Positions 1 to 14,100 of a stretch of DNA of 64,000 nucleotides are shown in pieces (position 1 is the first letter of the stretch; every line of letters starts with the position of its first letter). Both the position numbers and the translations under genes were made by a program. Origin of the DNA: Pratylenchus scribneri (lineage: Eukaryota > Nematoda > Chromadorea > Rhabditida > Pratylenchidae). The notes below the pieces were generated by a model. It searched no databases and was not told where the DNA came from. It worked only from the letters and a program-made list of their open reading frames with translations. Where the stretch lies: assembly GCA_030063045.1 (NCBI GenBank), contig JAQSEB010000005.1, forward strand, positions 48,501-112,500, in the 5' to 3' direction.

Positions 1-3000
1 CTATTGGAGTGTGATCACTTTGGTCTTTTTGAATACAGTTTGCGTTGCATCAGGTGATCAAAAAATTTTGACTTCAATTAATTTCTGGTCTAATTATTAT
101 AAATTTGCATTATTGAAAAAAAGGAAAATATCATTTAAAAATGAGCAAATTCATAAAATCAAATCCAAAAGAATTTATAAAATTATAAATTTACAAATTT
201 AAATTTCCAAATTTACAATTATTTATACAAAATTCTTTTAAAAATTTATGAAATATTATTTATATTATAAGAAAAAGCATTTTCCGCTCTACAAAACCAT
301 ACCAAGATCATGAAAAAAGGCTAGGAATGAAACGAGTTATAAGCATCTAAAAAATATGAACATTTTATTGTTGCCATACTGTAAGGAAAGGAATAGCCTG
401 AATGATGATACCTTGAGGGCAAGTAGAAAGGCTCTATCTCTGTCATTGATCAAGGAAAGAAAAAATACTGTGGCAGAGTGACTGTCTCAGTAGCAGCATT
501 CAATAGAGGAAATTGCCTTGAGGGCGCATCCTCTCTCTTGGAGTCTCCTTCTACAGTATATTTGAGGAGAATGACGTCTTTTGTAATCATAATTCTCTTC
601 AATCCATAATTAATTTCATAAAAAAATATTTGAAAAATAATTATTCCTCAAAATTTGTAGAACATCATGGCCAACCGGAATGGTTTACCGAATTTTTGAG
701 TAAATTTGAATAATTTATCAAATAAAATTATTAAAAATTCAAGGATATGCGGAATTCACATTTCTTGCCATTTTTATTGGTGAAATGCTCATCAAAATAT
801 TCGCAATGGGATATCGAACATATTTCACATCAAAGTACTCTATTAATTCATTAAAAAAATAATTAAACCATTTTTGTCAGATTCAACCGTTTCGATTGCA
901 TTGTCATTGTTGGCAGTGCAATTGAAGTGATTTGGGCTGAATTATTGCAAGGTGGCTCTTTCGGGTAAATTCATTCGAAAAAAATAATTTCAATAAATTT
1001 GGCTCCCATTTTTCCAGCATTTCGGTGCTTCGTGCCCTTCGACTTCTTCGAATTTTTAAACTCACTTCATATTGGCTTAGGTAAATGCAAAATAATTTTT
1101 TCATAACATTTACTAAATTAAGCCTTCGTAATTTGGTGCGTTCTTTGCTCCATTCAATGCGTTCAATTATTTCCTTGCTTTTTCTACTCTTTCTTTTCAT
1201 TGTTATTTTTGCCCTTCTTGGAATGCAACTTTTCGGTGGCAAATTTAATTTTCAGGTGAAATAAAAATAATTTAAAATCCATTAACACAATCTAAAATTT
1301 ATTTTCCCATATTTCCTTTCCAGAATTCCCATCCTTACACTCATTTTGACACATTTCCAATTGCATTGATCACCGTCTTTCAAGTTGGCTAATAAAATGA
1401 TTTGAAGAATAAATAAAATTCACAGATTTTAACGGGTGAAGATTGGAATGAGGTGATGTATTTGGCCATTGAATCGCAAGGGGGTGTTTACGGTGGCGGA
1501 ATGGTTTATTGCATTTATTTCATTGTGCTCGTTCTTTTCGGCAATTGTGGGAATGAATTTATATTTATTTTACATATAATTTGCCCTCAGATACTCTGCT
1601 CAATGTATTTTTGGCCATTGCCGTGGACAATTTGGCAAATGCCCAAGAATTGACGGCGGCCGATGAAGTAAATTTTTTCATTACCATTCAAATTATTTAG
1701 TTCCCATAGTTTTTAATCTTTATCCTTAATTTTTATTAATCCTAATCTAAGGCTAAAGTTGTTTGAGCCGAGAGTGGGCCTAGGCTCTCTCCCCGGATGA
1801 ATGGGATAGTGGTTAGTGGTCATTAAATTATTCTTTCTTAATTGTGCAGAAAATGTGATAAAAAAAATGTGAGGTTTAAAAAGCATAAAGAGACGAAAAG
1901 ATTGAGACAATATTTGATTGATAAGGTGACGGGACGATTGGGCAAAAGTGCGGGGTACACTGTACAGTAGGATGAATATGAAGGGCCCTTAGGCATTATT
2001 GGCATTGACAGTTTTATTCTAATTTTACTTCCATTTTCACTTTTATTCTATATTTTCATCTCTTTAAGGCAGATGAAAAAGCCAATGAAATGTACGACGA
2101 GGAATCAGAATCACTTGGTAAAATATTCGAATGTATTTTAAATTAATTAATTTATTTATTTTCAGAATATGATGACAAGGATTTGGAAATGGGTGCATCC
2201 GCGGAAGCAGAGTTGACAAGGGAATTGGATGGTAAAAATAAATAAAACAAAATCAAACAATTAATTTTCTCACATTATTAAAAATATTAAATTAAATTTT
2301 AAAAATTTAACTAATTAAAATATATATTTAAAAAAGAAGAAGAATGTGAGGAGGAGGATAGCCCATTCGGTGGCCCAAAGGCAATTGTGCCATATTCGTC
2401 AATGTTCATTCTTTCACCAACAAATCCATTCCGATGTCTGGTTCACAGTGTGGTGGCCACAAAATATTTTGAAATGGTCCGTCTTTTTTCAAAATAAATT
2501 TAATATTTTAAATTAAAAAATATGGAATTCTCTGTTAGATTTACTTATATATATTTTCCAAGGGCATAAATGAATGAAATTGGCAAATTCGCCATAAATT
2601 CTAAACAAAGTATTATAATAAAATTATTAAAAGTTCAATTATATATTCATAATTTATTATTTCAATTATTCACAAAAGGTTGTGATGGCCGTAATTTGTG
2701 CCTCAAGTATTTCGTTGGCTGCCGAAGATCCGGTGGACGATGAAAATCCGAGGAATAAAATTTTGCAATATTTCGACTATTGCTTCACCGGTGTTTTTGC
2801 CTGCGAAATGTTTTTGAAGGCAAAAATTTGACTTTTCTTATTTTTTATAAAAGGTCCTTAAAGTTAATTGACCAAGGCGTCATTTTGCATCCTGGCTCAT
2901 ATTGCCGTGATTTTTGGAATGTATTGGATGGAGTTGTGGTCGTTTGTGCCCTCGTTGGATTCGCATTCTCGTAAATAAAATATTTTTAAATTAATTAAAA

Positions 3001-6000
3001 ATTTTAAATTGAATTTTTAATCAATTTTTAAAATTAAATTTTAATATTATTTTCAGGGGTACGGCTGGCGCAACTGGCAAAAATTTGAGCACAATAAAAT
3101 CGCTCCGAGTACTTCGTGTGCTTCGTCCATTGAAAACAATTAAACGGATTCCCAAATTGAAGGCCGTTTTTGATTGTGTTGTCAATTCCCTCAAAGCATC
3201 CACCAGCCATTTTATTTTTAAATGAATTTATTTTCAGAATGTATTCAATATTCTCATTGTCTACTTTTTATTTCAAGTAAATTTTAAAATATTTTTTAAT
3301 TTATTAAATTTATTAAAATTTGACAGTTCATTTTTGCGGTCATTGCCGTTCAATTGTTCAAAGGCCGTTTTTTCTATTGTACGGACCGCACGAAAAGATT
3401 CGCCCACGAATGCCATGGCCAATATTTTATCTATGATCCAGCGGTAAAATATTTCAAAATTTTCGGCATTCTTCAATTTAATGTGATGAATTTAAAAATA
3501 ATATTTATCTCTTTTAAAAGAGTTATTATCCGCGGGTGGAACAAAGGGAATGGCGTCTCCGGCCATTTAATTATGACAATACTTTAAATGCTATGCTCAC
3601 ATTATTTGTGGTCACAACTAGTGAAGGTTGATAATATAAAATATTTAATTAAAATTGTTTTATATTCTCATTCAAAAATATAGGATGGCCCGGAATTCGT
3701 CAAAATTCCATGGACACTACCTATGAGGACCAGGGTCCGCAGCCATATTATCGGGTTGAGGTGAATTAATTTGGAACATAATTAATTTGATTAAATTTTT
3801 TTATTTCATTTTATATTTAAATTAATGCCATTTTCATCTATAAAAAAATAAATTTTTTCCCTAAAAAGGTTGCCCTATTCTACGTGATGTTCTTCATTGT
3901 TTTTCCATTCTTTTTCGTCAACATTTTTGTTGCCTTAATTATTATCACTTTCCAAGAGCAAGGAGAAGCCGAATTGTCGGAAGGGGATTTGGATAAAAAT
4001 CAAGTAGATACAAAAAATTTTATGGAAATTAATCAAATATTTATTCAGAAACAATGCATCGATTTTGCATTGAATGCAAAGCCACGTTCATTGTTCATGG
4101 TAATAATTAATTATCATTAAATTTTGGTCATTTTGAATTAATTTAGCCGGAGGACAAAAATTCAATGAAATATCGAATTTGGCGGCTGGTCACCTCAACT
4201 CCATTTGAATATTTCATTATGGCAATGATCGTTTTGAATACAATTATTTTAATGATGAAATTCCATGGAAATTCTGATACATATGAAAAAGTGTTAAGTG
4301 AGTTCTTTGGAACATTGGCTATTTTAATATTATTTGGCCATAATTTTATGGCCTTTTTGTCAATTCTTTTAAGTATAATTTTTATTCTTCCAGGAATTTT
4401 CAATACGGCTTTGACGGCGGTTTTCACAGTGGAATCCATTTTGAAAATTTTGGCTTTTGGTGTGCGCAATTATTTCAAAGATGGTTGGAATCGATTCGAT
4501 TTTATCACCGTCGTTGGCTCCATTACAGACGCTGTCAGTGAATTTACAAAAATACTTTTTAATTTATTTATTAGTTGGTCACTGAATTCGGCGGCCATTT
4601 TGTTTCGTTGGGTTTCCTTCGGCTTTTTCGCGCGGCTCGTCTCATTCGGCTACTCCAGCAAGGATATACGATTCGAATCCTTCTTTGGACTTTTGTGCAA
4701 TCATTCAAGGTAGGATTAATAATGGAATTAATTTAAATTTATTCATTTATTAGGCTCTTCCCTATGTTTGCCTTCTAATCGGAATGTTATTCTTCATTTA
4801 TGCCATTGTTGGAATGCAGGTAAAATTGCATTCATTTTTGGTCTAATTTGGAAAAATATCATTATTTTCATTTTTATAAATTAAAATTTATTAATTTTTT
4901 AAAGGTTTTTGGCAATATTCAATTGGATGCCACCACCGAAATAAATCGACACAATAATTTCCAATCATTTTTCAATGCCGTCATTTTATTATTTCGGTGA
5001 ATATTAAAAAATAATTAGGTAATCAATTTTATAAATTATTTATTTCAAGATGTGCAACGGGGGAAGCTTGGCAGGAAATAATGATGAGCTGCACTGGTTT
5101 GGCCATATTTAAATTTTATTTTTTATAAGAATTTTCAATTAAATTTTATAATTTTATTTAATTATTAATTGAATAAATTTTTCCATTTTTCAGAAGGCAA
5201 ACAATGCACACGAACAAATGCCAGTCTTTACCTTGAAAAGGGCCAACCACCGCCAACCTGTGGCAGTTATATGAGCACCGGATATTTTGCCTCATTTGTT
5301 TTCTTGTCTTCTTTTTTGGTCAATTTTGTGATGGACAAATATAAAAATTTTAAAATTTTTAGATGTTGAATTTGTTTGTGGCAGTCATTATGGACAATTT
5401 TGACTATTTAACAAGGGACAGTTCCATTTTGGGCCCTCATCATTTGGATGAATTCATTCGAGTTTGGGCCGATTTTGGTAACTTTAATTATTATTTTTAA
5501 AACCCAAATACATTCATGATCCATATGTGATTAATGGCGTTTTAAATGTCGTTTTGAAAGGAAAAATCAATTATTGAAAGTAAAGGAATAATAATGTGCA
5601 AAACAACAGTATAAACAAAATAAACACACAAAGGCAAACATTTTTATTAAATGAAATTAATGGGAAAATACAATAAAGTCAGTGGGAAGCACATAAATTA
5701 TTCGCTCAATCCATTTGGCGCTGTCATTCGGCAATCCGCATTTGATGATTACATATGTGAACGCCGTTTGGTAATACTCCGGCTCAGCAATTGGGACATA
5801 TGATTCCTAAAATGTTGAAATTATTTGGTTTATTTCCATTGTATTTTTACCGGCTCAAGAAGCATTGGATATTCTTTTGAAGACATTGCGGAATTTTCTC
5901 AATTTTATTGGAATAAATTTGCTGTTGGAAAAATTATGTATTAATTGAATTTTATTCCTAAATTTATTCGAGTCAAGGCCTTGAGCCAAACCTTGACTCG

Positions 6001-9000
6001 ACATATGGGTGTGTGAGAGTATAATGACTAATGAGGGTTGGAATGTTTGAAAGAATCAGCCATTAATCACACATAGATTGGTCTTTGGGTTAATTAAGAA
6101 GAAACTAATAAACATATAATTATAATTTGATTTTTCCAGATCCGGCGGCAACGTAAATTTGAATCGATATTTAAAAATATTAAAAAATATTTTTATAATT
6201 TTATAATTTAGTTAATTTTTATCAATAATTAATTAATTATTATTTTAAATTTAAAATAATAAAATTTAATTTGTTTTAAAGAGGAAGAATCTATTATTCG
6301 GAAATGTATGAAATGCTTCGAAATATTGCTCCACCTGTTGGATTTGGCCGAAAATGCCCATATCGGCTTGCGTACAAACATTTAATTCGAATGAATATGT
6401 AAGCTTCTCTTTTTAATATTTAAAATTTTATTTTTCAATATTTTTAATTAAATAATTAGAATTACTTTAATAAGCCATTTTCAAATGGTCAAAAAATAAG
6501 GAAAAAATCTATTTTGGAAATTTGTTAAATTTTTGATTGGACTCTCAATGCCAATAATACTGCTTTAATAAGGGGGCCTTACCTATTCATGCTACCGTAC
6601 CCCTCCTTTTTGCCTAATCACCTGTCACCTTCTTATCAATCAAATATTGCCCCAATCTTCATTTTTTAAACCCGCTTCTTTTCCTTTTCCCCATTAAATG
6701 TTCACTTTCCGCCCACTTTTACGATGTCTGCTTTTATCACAATTTTCCGCAAAACAGATAGGTAAATATATTTACTAAAGTCCAGTCTAACTAATCCCAT
6801 TCCTTGGGACACTATGGGTTTAGGCCCTCAGCGAGGGGCGATATTAATCCCGGTATTAAGGACAAAAAGTGAGGACAAAAATATCCACCATAAATAAATA
6901 ATTCTTTAATTGTCTCAAGGCCTGTTGCCGATGATGGTACCGTACATTTCACGACCACATTATTCGCATTAATTCGTGAATCGCTGAGCATCAAAATGAG
7001 ACCAGGCAATTGGATTTAAAATATTTAAATTATTTTTAAATTAATTTCAGTGGAAGAAATGGACGAAGCCGATGAGGAATTGAGGCAAACTTTACGAAAA
7101 ATTTGGCCATTGAAAGCAAAAAAGAATATGATCGATTTGGTTGTGCCTCCAAATAGTGGTGAGAAATTGAATTGATTATTAAATTTTCATTTCCTCTTGA
7201 AGATCTTTGCTTCCAGCGATTGACGGTTGGCAAAATTTATGCCGGCCTTTTGATCCTGGAAAATTGGAGGGCGCGTAAATCTGGCATGGAAGTAGGTTTT
7301 TTAGGATCTTAAAATAAATTAAATTTTTAATTATTTTATTTATAAAAGAATTTTATGTTAAGCTTATATTAATGCCATCCGCCCATTAAATTAAATTTCC
7401 TATTTTCTTTTAAATAATTTATATTATTAATTTATTAATTTAAATTATTTGCAAGTTGGAAATGATAAAACGGCGGTATGCGGCAAATCTACTTATGAGG
7501 CCGGCGCGCGAGATCACTTCTAAATTCGGGGGCCTCATTGGCGATGCAAATTTTTTGAAATTTTTTTTGTGTCTCGCGACTTCCCCTTCCATTCTTTATT
7601 CCATTCTCACATGTTCTAAAATTTTTAATTAATTAATTTTTGAACCAGAGATATCATTTTAAATTATTAAAAATAAAATTTTGCTTTTCTGTTCATTGAG
7701 TAAATATTCCCAAAAATTTCCTCATTTTCCCCATTTTATCCATTTTATAAATATTCTCAATTTTTAATTAAATTTCTTTATTAATTCTTCAAAATTTTCA
7801 GATTGGTGGAGGTGGACTTTTCGGAGGCGGATTGAGAGGATTGGTGGCTGCTGCAAAAGTGAATTATTATACAATTATTTATTTAGAATTAAAAATAAAA
7901 TTTTAATTAGTATTAATTTAATTATTTGGAATATAGCATATTTTTTAAAATTTTAATTCCATAAATATATTTTGGAATATATTAAATTTAATGGAGTATA
8001 TTGTATGAGATCCTAGCTTTTTGTAGATTAATAAGATTTGTAAAATTTGCATGTTTTAGTCTGCCGCCGGTCAATCTCAACCTGCTTCCATTACCGCTGC
8101 CCAACCTTCAATTTCGGTGGCCCAATCCGCTTCTACCAATGACCCTCACCAACAATATTCTGGCGGAACTTTGCGTCCAATTCCAAATGCCAATAAAATG
8201 TCGCCAAGTTCATCCGGGGTAAATTCTCAATCTTAATTTTTTAAAATTTTATTTTAAATTTTCAGCGTCCAAATTATTCAATTTTCTCCACATTGGTCGA
8301 CACAATCCATCGCGCATCGAAGGCGCAAGAAATTGAGGCAAGTTAATTTATAGAAAAATGGCCAAATTATCTCAATTATTAATTAATTTTTTATTTTATT
8401 TTAATTTTATCTTTTTATTTAATTTTTCTCTAGGGAGAAGGTGGTGCCGAAAGTATGATTGAAGAAGATGATGGAGAGGAGAATGAGCAGCAGGAAATGG
8501 AATATGAAAATGGCCGAAATCGTTCCCTCGGGCAAAATCGACGCCAAAATGATTTTGACAATCGAAGAGGGAATTTACACCATCAACAAGTGGACAATTT
8601 AATTTACAAAAATATTTATTGAATTAATTAATTTTTTTAATTTTTTAATTATTTATTTTCAGAGCCAGCAATTACTCCGCTCCCGTTCCCCATCGCCTAT
8701 TGAAAATCCGATTAAATATCCAATCCTCTATACCCGGCAACATGCATTCGGTTGGGTCATTAATTTATTATATTTATTTCCAACGGAAAAATATTTCCAT
8801 TTATTTTACAGAAGAACAAATCCGACATCGTCCTGTGATTGGCCGTGAACCTGGTGACCAATATCAATTTGCGAATGAATATGAAAAGCATCATCAACAA
8901 CAAAAACAACCAAGAAATATTGTGGCCGATTATTCGGGTCGAGGTGGCCAAGGAGAACATGAATATTCCTCCGTAATATTTTTAACAATCCCGAAAAATC

Positions 9001-10246
9001 AAAATATTTTACATTTAGCTATTTAAAACAACATATCCTAATTATTTAAAAAAAATATTTTTAATTACTATTTTTTATTCCAGCATCGCCGTCAACATTC
9101 ACCTTTGTCCAATTCGCCTTCCTCCTCTTCGTGTTGTTCATCGTGCGATGAAAGTGTTTCGAGAAGTGAATCTGCCTATTCCTCCTCACAACCGGTCAAT
9201 AATATTTTTTAAAATAAATTCATATTTTGAATTATTCTAAAATAATTACTCCAAATCTCCGTTTTTAAAAATATTTTTCAGCCTCAACCAATTAATGCCC
9301 CATATCTTCGCCAACAATCCTCCCAACAGAAACAATCATCCTCCTCGCCCCGTAACACCACAACTCAATTGTCTGTAGGTGTTGGTGGAATGGACCATCG
9401 ATATGCACAGAGGAAATTACCAATCATTGGGCCAGGTAATTAATTTCATTTTAACCAAAAAATAATTAAAATTTTAGCCGGCACTTCTTCCTCTTATTCC
9501 AAGGCACAACAAAATGCACCGAATTCTGCCCCAATAAATTTTCCTACTTCAACGGTTAATCGATTCCCCGGAGGCGATGGATATTATCGGCAAAATGTGC
9601 GTTCCGAACAAACCCATCAACAACATCCTTTGCCACAACATTACAATCGACGTCCAAATCCCTCGCCAAGGGGTCAGAAAAATATTTAAAAATTTTATCA
9701 TCGCCCCAAATTTTTCAAGGACCATTGGGACATTGGGCAATGCAAAGAGGAGGAGGAGGAGCCGGGAATGTCAGTCTGGAACAACAACATCACCTTCCCT
9801 TTATGTCCTCCTCATTTTCGCGGGTTCAACAATATCAGCAACCTCAATCAGCCAGAACATATTATGAACAAAGACAGGTGGGAGGATAATTTTTAATTTA
9901 AAATTAATTTTATTTTTTATAGCATCAATCCCAGGGCCAATTGTCCGCCTCGGCTTCCTCCTCAATTTTGGGCAGTTTGGATTTGCCCCAAGGCCAGCAA
10001 TCGGCCTCTTCCCGTCTTCTGTATCCTCGACAACATCAACAAAAATTCAGCGGATCTGCCGGTGGATTGGAATTGGACGAATATAATAATAGACAAAAAA
10101 GACGAAGTTGGGAGGTAAAAATCCAAATATTGAATAAATTTACTTTCCATTTTTCTCAGATTGAAACGCCGCCAAGTGAAATTGTGATTAAGGCACAGCC
10201 TGGGAATATTCCTTTGAGTGATTCTGAAGAGGAACCGCCGATTTGA
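1..10246 (+). CDS. unc-2: CaV2-type voltage-gated calcium channel alpha-1 subunit (5' partial, multi-exon)
   Basis: Pore-forming subunit of a presynaptic-type calcium channel in the plasma membrane. The window opens inside domain II S1 (exon about 2-53). Exons then give II S2-S6, with pore motif TGEDWNEV near 1430-1450 and S6 near 1600-1670. Domain III starts near 2400, has an arginine-rich S4 at 3057-3195 and pore motif TTSEGWP near 3610-3690. Domain IV starts near 4150, has S4 at about 4577-4710 and pore motif TGEAW near 5055-5075. The visible selectivity residues are E, E and E. The IQ-like segment [16 protein letters not shown] lies near 7220-7285, followed by a long Gln/Ser-rich tail ending in SDSEEEPPI and TGA at 10244-10246. 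EF-hand/pre-IQ exons at 6280-7160 match CaV2 better than CaV1. At least four introns have GC donors (2820, 3196, 7006, 8338). The start lies outside the window. Confidence 0.93.
1735..2006 (+). repeat. Dispersed repeat copy A in unc-2 intron
   Basis: This intronic stretch is homologous, in opposite orientation, to 6548-6860. The best-conserved part (1905-2006) shares CAATATTTGATTGATAA, a GGGGTAC motif, a GATGAATA/CATGAATA motif, an AGGGCCC/AAGGCCC motif and ATTATTGGCATTG with the reverse complement of the other copy. Weaker similarity extends left through GTGATAAAA, GGTTTAAAAA and a GGGCCTA motif in the same order. No coding potential is seen, so a non-autonomous transposon family is the likely origin. 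Confidence 0.6.
5657..5886 (-). CDS. Small two-exon gene nested antisense in an unc-2 intron
   Basis: Two exons (5851-5886 and 5657-5806) join in frame through a 44-bp GT...TTTTAG intron to encode a 61-residue protein that starts [17 protein letters not shown] and ends TDFIVFSH. A central stretch reads [20 protein letters not shown]. An AATAAA polyadenylation signal on the minus strand (5642-5647) lies about 10 bases after the stop, and a hairpin lies some 80 bases upstream of the start. I recognise no family and see no signal peptide or membrane segment. The whole unit sits inside the unc-2 intron between about 5480 and 6140. Codon composition is richer in GC than the flanking intron, which supports real coding. 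It could instead be a retained exon fragment of an unrelated gene. Confidence 0.55.
5969..6000. repeat. Short perfect hairpin
   Basis: CGAGTCAAGG and CCTTGACTCG form a 10-bp perfect stem with a 12-base loop. It lies in the unc-2 intron about 80 bases upstream of the start of the nested minus-strand gene, so it could be part of that gene's control region or a small repeat. Confidence 0.5.
6548..6860 (-). repeat. Dispersed repeat copy B in another unc-2 intron
   Basis: Reverse-orientation copy of the repeat at 1735-2006. The most similar part is 6548-6655. Both copies lie in introns of the same channel gene, 4.5 kb apart and inverted, so they could pair in the transcript. Confidence 0.6.
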
Positions 10247-11162
10247 ATCATAAAATATGCTCACATTAATTTCAATTTTATTTTTTCCCTTTTGCCCCGA
10301 TCTCGCCAATTTATTGCCCCCAAAAAATTATAAATAAATGACAAATTTTTATGTTTTTAAATAAATTTAATGGAAATATTAAAATAGAAAATTTTAATCT
10401 GAAGAGGCGGAGCATTTTTGTATGAGCTGTGATTTTAAATAAACAAAAAAGTGGGGGTACTATTTTAGAACCCGAAATGAATAAAATAAAACAGACAAAA
10501 AAAAGGAAATTAGAATTTTAAAAATTTTTGCTAAAAATTGTCAAAAAAATTGCAAATAAATGAGGATTCACAATTTGGAGATTTTAGAAAAAATATCAAT
10601 CAAATAATTGAATTAAGATTTATTGAACTGAAAAGGGTTTGGAGTGGAATTTGATGCAAATTAAATTAAATAAAGAAATAAATCCCATCCCACAATGGTC
10701 GTGAAATGGAAGAGAGAAAATTCGATTATTTTTTGGCATTAAAAGTCGACATTTGAGCATTAATAAAAAATAACAAATTGTTCTGCTGTGCAAATTTTCC
10801 CTAAGAATTAATTGATGTAAAAATATAATGTCAATAAATTTATTCGAGCAGCTCTTATCAACGAAAAAACAATATTTTTGTAGTAAAATTTGAAGTTGTT
10901 AGGAAAACAAAACAAACAAAAGATGTGTGTTTGTTTATAATTGGATGAATTGATTTGGTGGGGATTATCAATGATCAACAAAGAAAACAACAAAATTGGG
11001 AAAGGTCTTGAGAGAGGTCAGAGGCACTTTTTGTTTGGAAAATGGATGGATGGAAGGTTGAATTAGGGGATGGGAGAGATATGATATTTTGCCATTGCCA
11101 AATTAGTAAGTCAAAATGGTTGGTTGATTTTGAGGGAAACAATTTCATCCATTTCTCAGAAT
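10247..11162. other. Convergent 3' intergenic region
   Basis: AT-rich DNA between the 3' ends of unc-2 (+) and the next gene (-). It carries several AATAAA-type polyadenylation signals, for example near 10330-10340 and 10437-10442. No convincing coding exon or RNA gene is visible. Confidence 0.6.
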
Positions 11163-14100
11163 CTATGGCTCCTTATTTGAGTGAATAACATTCAATTTCC
11201 CATCAATGAGTTCAATTGTTATCGGATTTTTCCAGCGCAGTTGGGCAAGCACATTCGGTGGAATACGGTCCTAAAACGAAGGGAATACATTAAAATTGTA
11301 TTCAATTTTTGTGTAATCTTACCAATAATGGTGTCTGTCTTATTTTCTGTTGTTCTTGTTTGAATTTTTGTTTTTTGGCCGCCAATGATGCAGAACACCA
11401 AGCACCTCCTCCTTCCGATTTCTTCCCCGGTTGCTTTTTGTCCTTCATTTCTTCCTCTTCCACTTTTGCCTGTTCCGATTTTTGTTCGCCATCATCAACA
11501 TTTTCCTCCTCTTTCTCCTTCTGAATGGCCTCTTCTTCATTCTTCTTTTGTTCCTTCTTTGCCTTTTCCATTTCTTTCTGCTGCTTTTCCTTCTTTTCTG
11601 CCTCCAATTTCTTCATTTTTTCCTCTTCTTCCATCCTTTTTCGCTCCTCCTCCTTCTTTTTTCGCTCCTCCTCCTTCTTCTTCCGTTCTTCCTTTTGCTT
11701 CTTCTTCCTTTCCTCATTTTCCGCCTTCTTTCGTTCCTTTTCCATTTCCGCCTTCTTGCGCTCCTTTTCTTCCATTTCCGCCTTCTTTCGTTCCTTTTCT
11801 TCCATTTCTCTCTTCTTTCGTTTGTTCTCCTCTTCTTCTGGCTTTTTCTTCTTTGCCATTTCCTCCGCCATTTTTCGCTTCTGTTCTTCCAATGCTTTCT
11901 GCGTTTTCTTCACCACTGGCGATTCCCATTTGTCGTCCTCTCCCAAAGTTGGCAATTTCTTCTCTGCTGATTCTTGTTCACCGCTTTTGGCCGTTTCTTC
12001 ACCGGCAGTTGGTCCCAAAATGTTGTCCCCACTCATTTCAATCGCAATTGGTTCCTAAAATATAAATTTGAATTTAATTATTTATTAGGAATTGCATTTT
12101 ATTATAGAGATATAGATGGAAATATTCTAATTTTTTGTTTTATTGGAAAAACTTTGCGTTTTCCTATCAAACCTAACTCTTTCGATTTAAAAAATCCGTT
12201 CTTTACTAAAAATCGAATTTTTTAAAATAATTTATACTTGGTCCTGTAGTGGTTGTTTGCCACCATTCAATGCCAATTGTGGTTTTTCCTCCATCAAATT
12301 ATTATTTCCATTTTCCTTGTCCAATTCGATGTCCACATCCATTTCTTCTTCCTCATCCTCTGGACTTGCATATGATTCTTGGCGGTTTCCTCCAAATTGT
12401 TGTCCTTTTTTACCATTTTGTGAAATTCGCTGTTGCTAAAATTTCGATTAATTGATAAAAAAAAATTAAAAATTTGCCTTTGGTTTCTGCTTTTTGTTTG
12501 CCTTTTTCCCATTCGAATTTTCCATCGCACTGCCGCGTGATGCCGAAGGACTGTTGGATTTGTGGGTGCGGTCATTAATTTCGAATAACATCAAAATGTC
12601 ACTAACATCCTTGTCACCAACATAGCCTAAATAATAAACAATTTTAATAAAGAAATTAAAATTTAAGTAAAATTAGGATTTTTAGGCACTTATCATTGTT
12701 CATTGAAAGGTCATAAGTATTTACATTTTTAGTAATTAATGAATATACCTGGCTGCTCTTGAGGTTTGATGATTTGGGCCTGTTCCCTGGACAATTGTCT
12801 GAGCCTTTGTTTCCTTCGCTTTTCTGCCGCTTTTTGTTTCCGGTCATTTGTCGTAACTTCCTAAAAATATTTACATAAATTTAATTTATAAAATAGAATT
12901 TAAATTAAACTTACATAAGTACTTGTTTTGTTTTCCATGTCACTTTGTGGATAATACGAAATTCGACCGCCTTCAATGTTTCTATTGTTGTTGTTGTATC
13001 CCGGAATGCTCATTGTGTTCGTTCCAATTGTTGTGTTATTTGTTTGGATTGTTTTGGCGACCCCACTACCAATTTGGAGGAATTGATTCTCTTTGCCAAT
13101 ACCACCACCGAATATGTGGCCCATTGTGTCCATCAATTGTCTAGGTTGGCTTTGGTTCAAAAATTCAGCTAATTGACTTTGGCTGCGCAATACTGGTTGA
13201 CTTGTGCCGCCCACAAGGAGATCCGAAATATTCTTCTGTAATTTTGGATTAAATTAAAATATTAAAGAATTATTATTATTATTTATGTTCCTATTTTTAA
13301 TTTTTTAAATTTATTAAATTCTAATTTTAAATTTAGTGGACGCCAGATTTAAATTTTTATTAACTTTTAAGAATTTTAGTTTACGTCCATAATTTGCAAA
13401 AGTGAAGCGGAGTGTGGGGAAGGTTAAGGATAAAGTTAGATTAAAGATCAGTTTTCAGTTTAATGCTGGCTAGTTTCTATATTTTCCATAAATGTAATGT
13501 GAAAGGTATACAAGTCGAGAGCTCCCTTTTACTTTTGCAAATTTAATAGTTCCAACTTTTTTACTGGTCTATAAATTCGCCTACTTATACTTAATTAAAA
13601 ATGTTTTTTAATCATTATTTAACCTCATAAACGGGATTATCTGCGCCAACAAAATCCATCAATTCGTCCTCCTTCTGCGCTCTTCGCTCGGCCACTTCTT
13701 CCTCCTCATCCCCAAAATCAGTATCAGTAACGGCAAAACGATGTTTGGGTGCATCTCCTGTGGTGCTTGATGTGGTTATTGTTGTGTTGGACGAGGAACG
13801 TTGGATTCCATCCGAAGTGTTGGCAGACCCAGAAGAAAGAATTAATTGTTGTTGCAATTCCAAGTTCGGAGGCACCGCTTTCGATTCTTGCACATTGTTG
13901 TTGATTAAGGGAAGGCGATCTGAAATTTCGTGGTCATCTCCAATAATTTTGTTCAAGTTTTGGAAAAATTGTCGTTTATGGTATTGGCTCGGATTCGGTC
14001 GAGCTATAGCTTATTCGAAAGAGCTCGCCGAGTTGAGTACGAATGTGAAAAAATTTTTGTGCGGCAATGCCATTTGGCCAAGATATGGCCATATGAAAAT

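Noticed and set aside
4577..4713. Frame continuing from domain IV S3 as [13 protein letters not shown]
   Set aside because: An intron ending TTATTAG shifts the frame; the spliced frame reads LVTEFGGHF...[14 protein letters not shown], the true S4 segment.
11385..12065. Long plus-strand frames of Ser/Phe/Pro/Leu-rich protein
   Set aside because: They are antisense images of the Glu/Lys-rich exon of the minus-strand gene; low-complexity codons keep several frames open.
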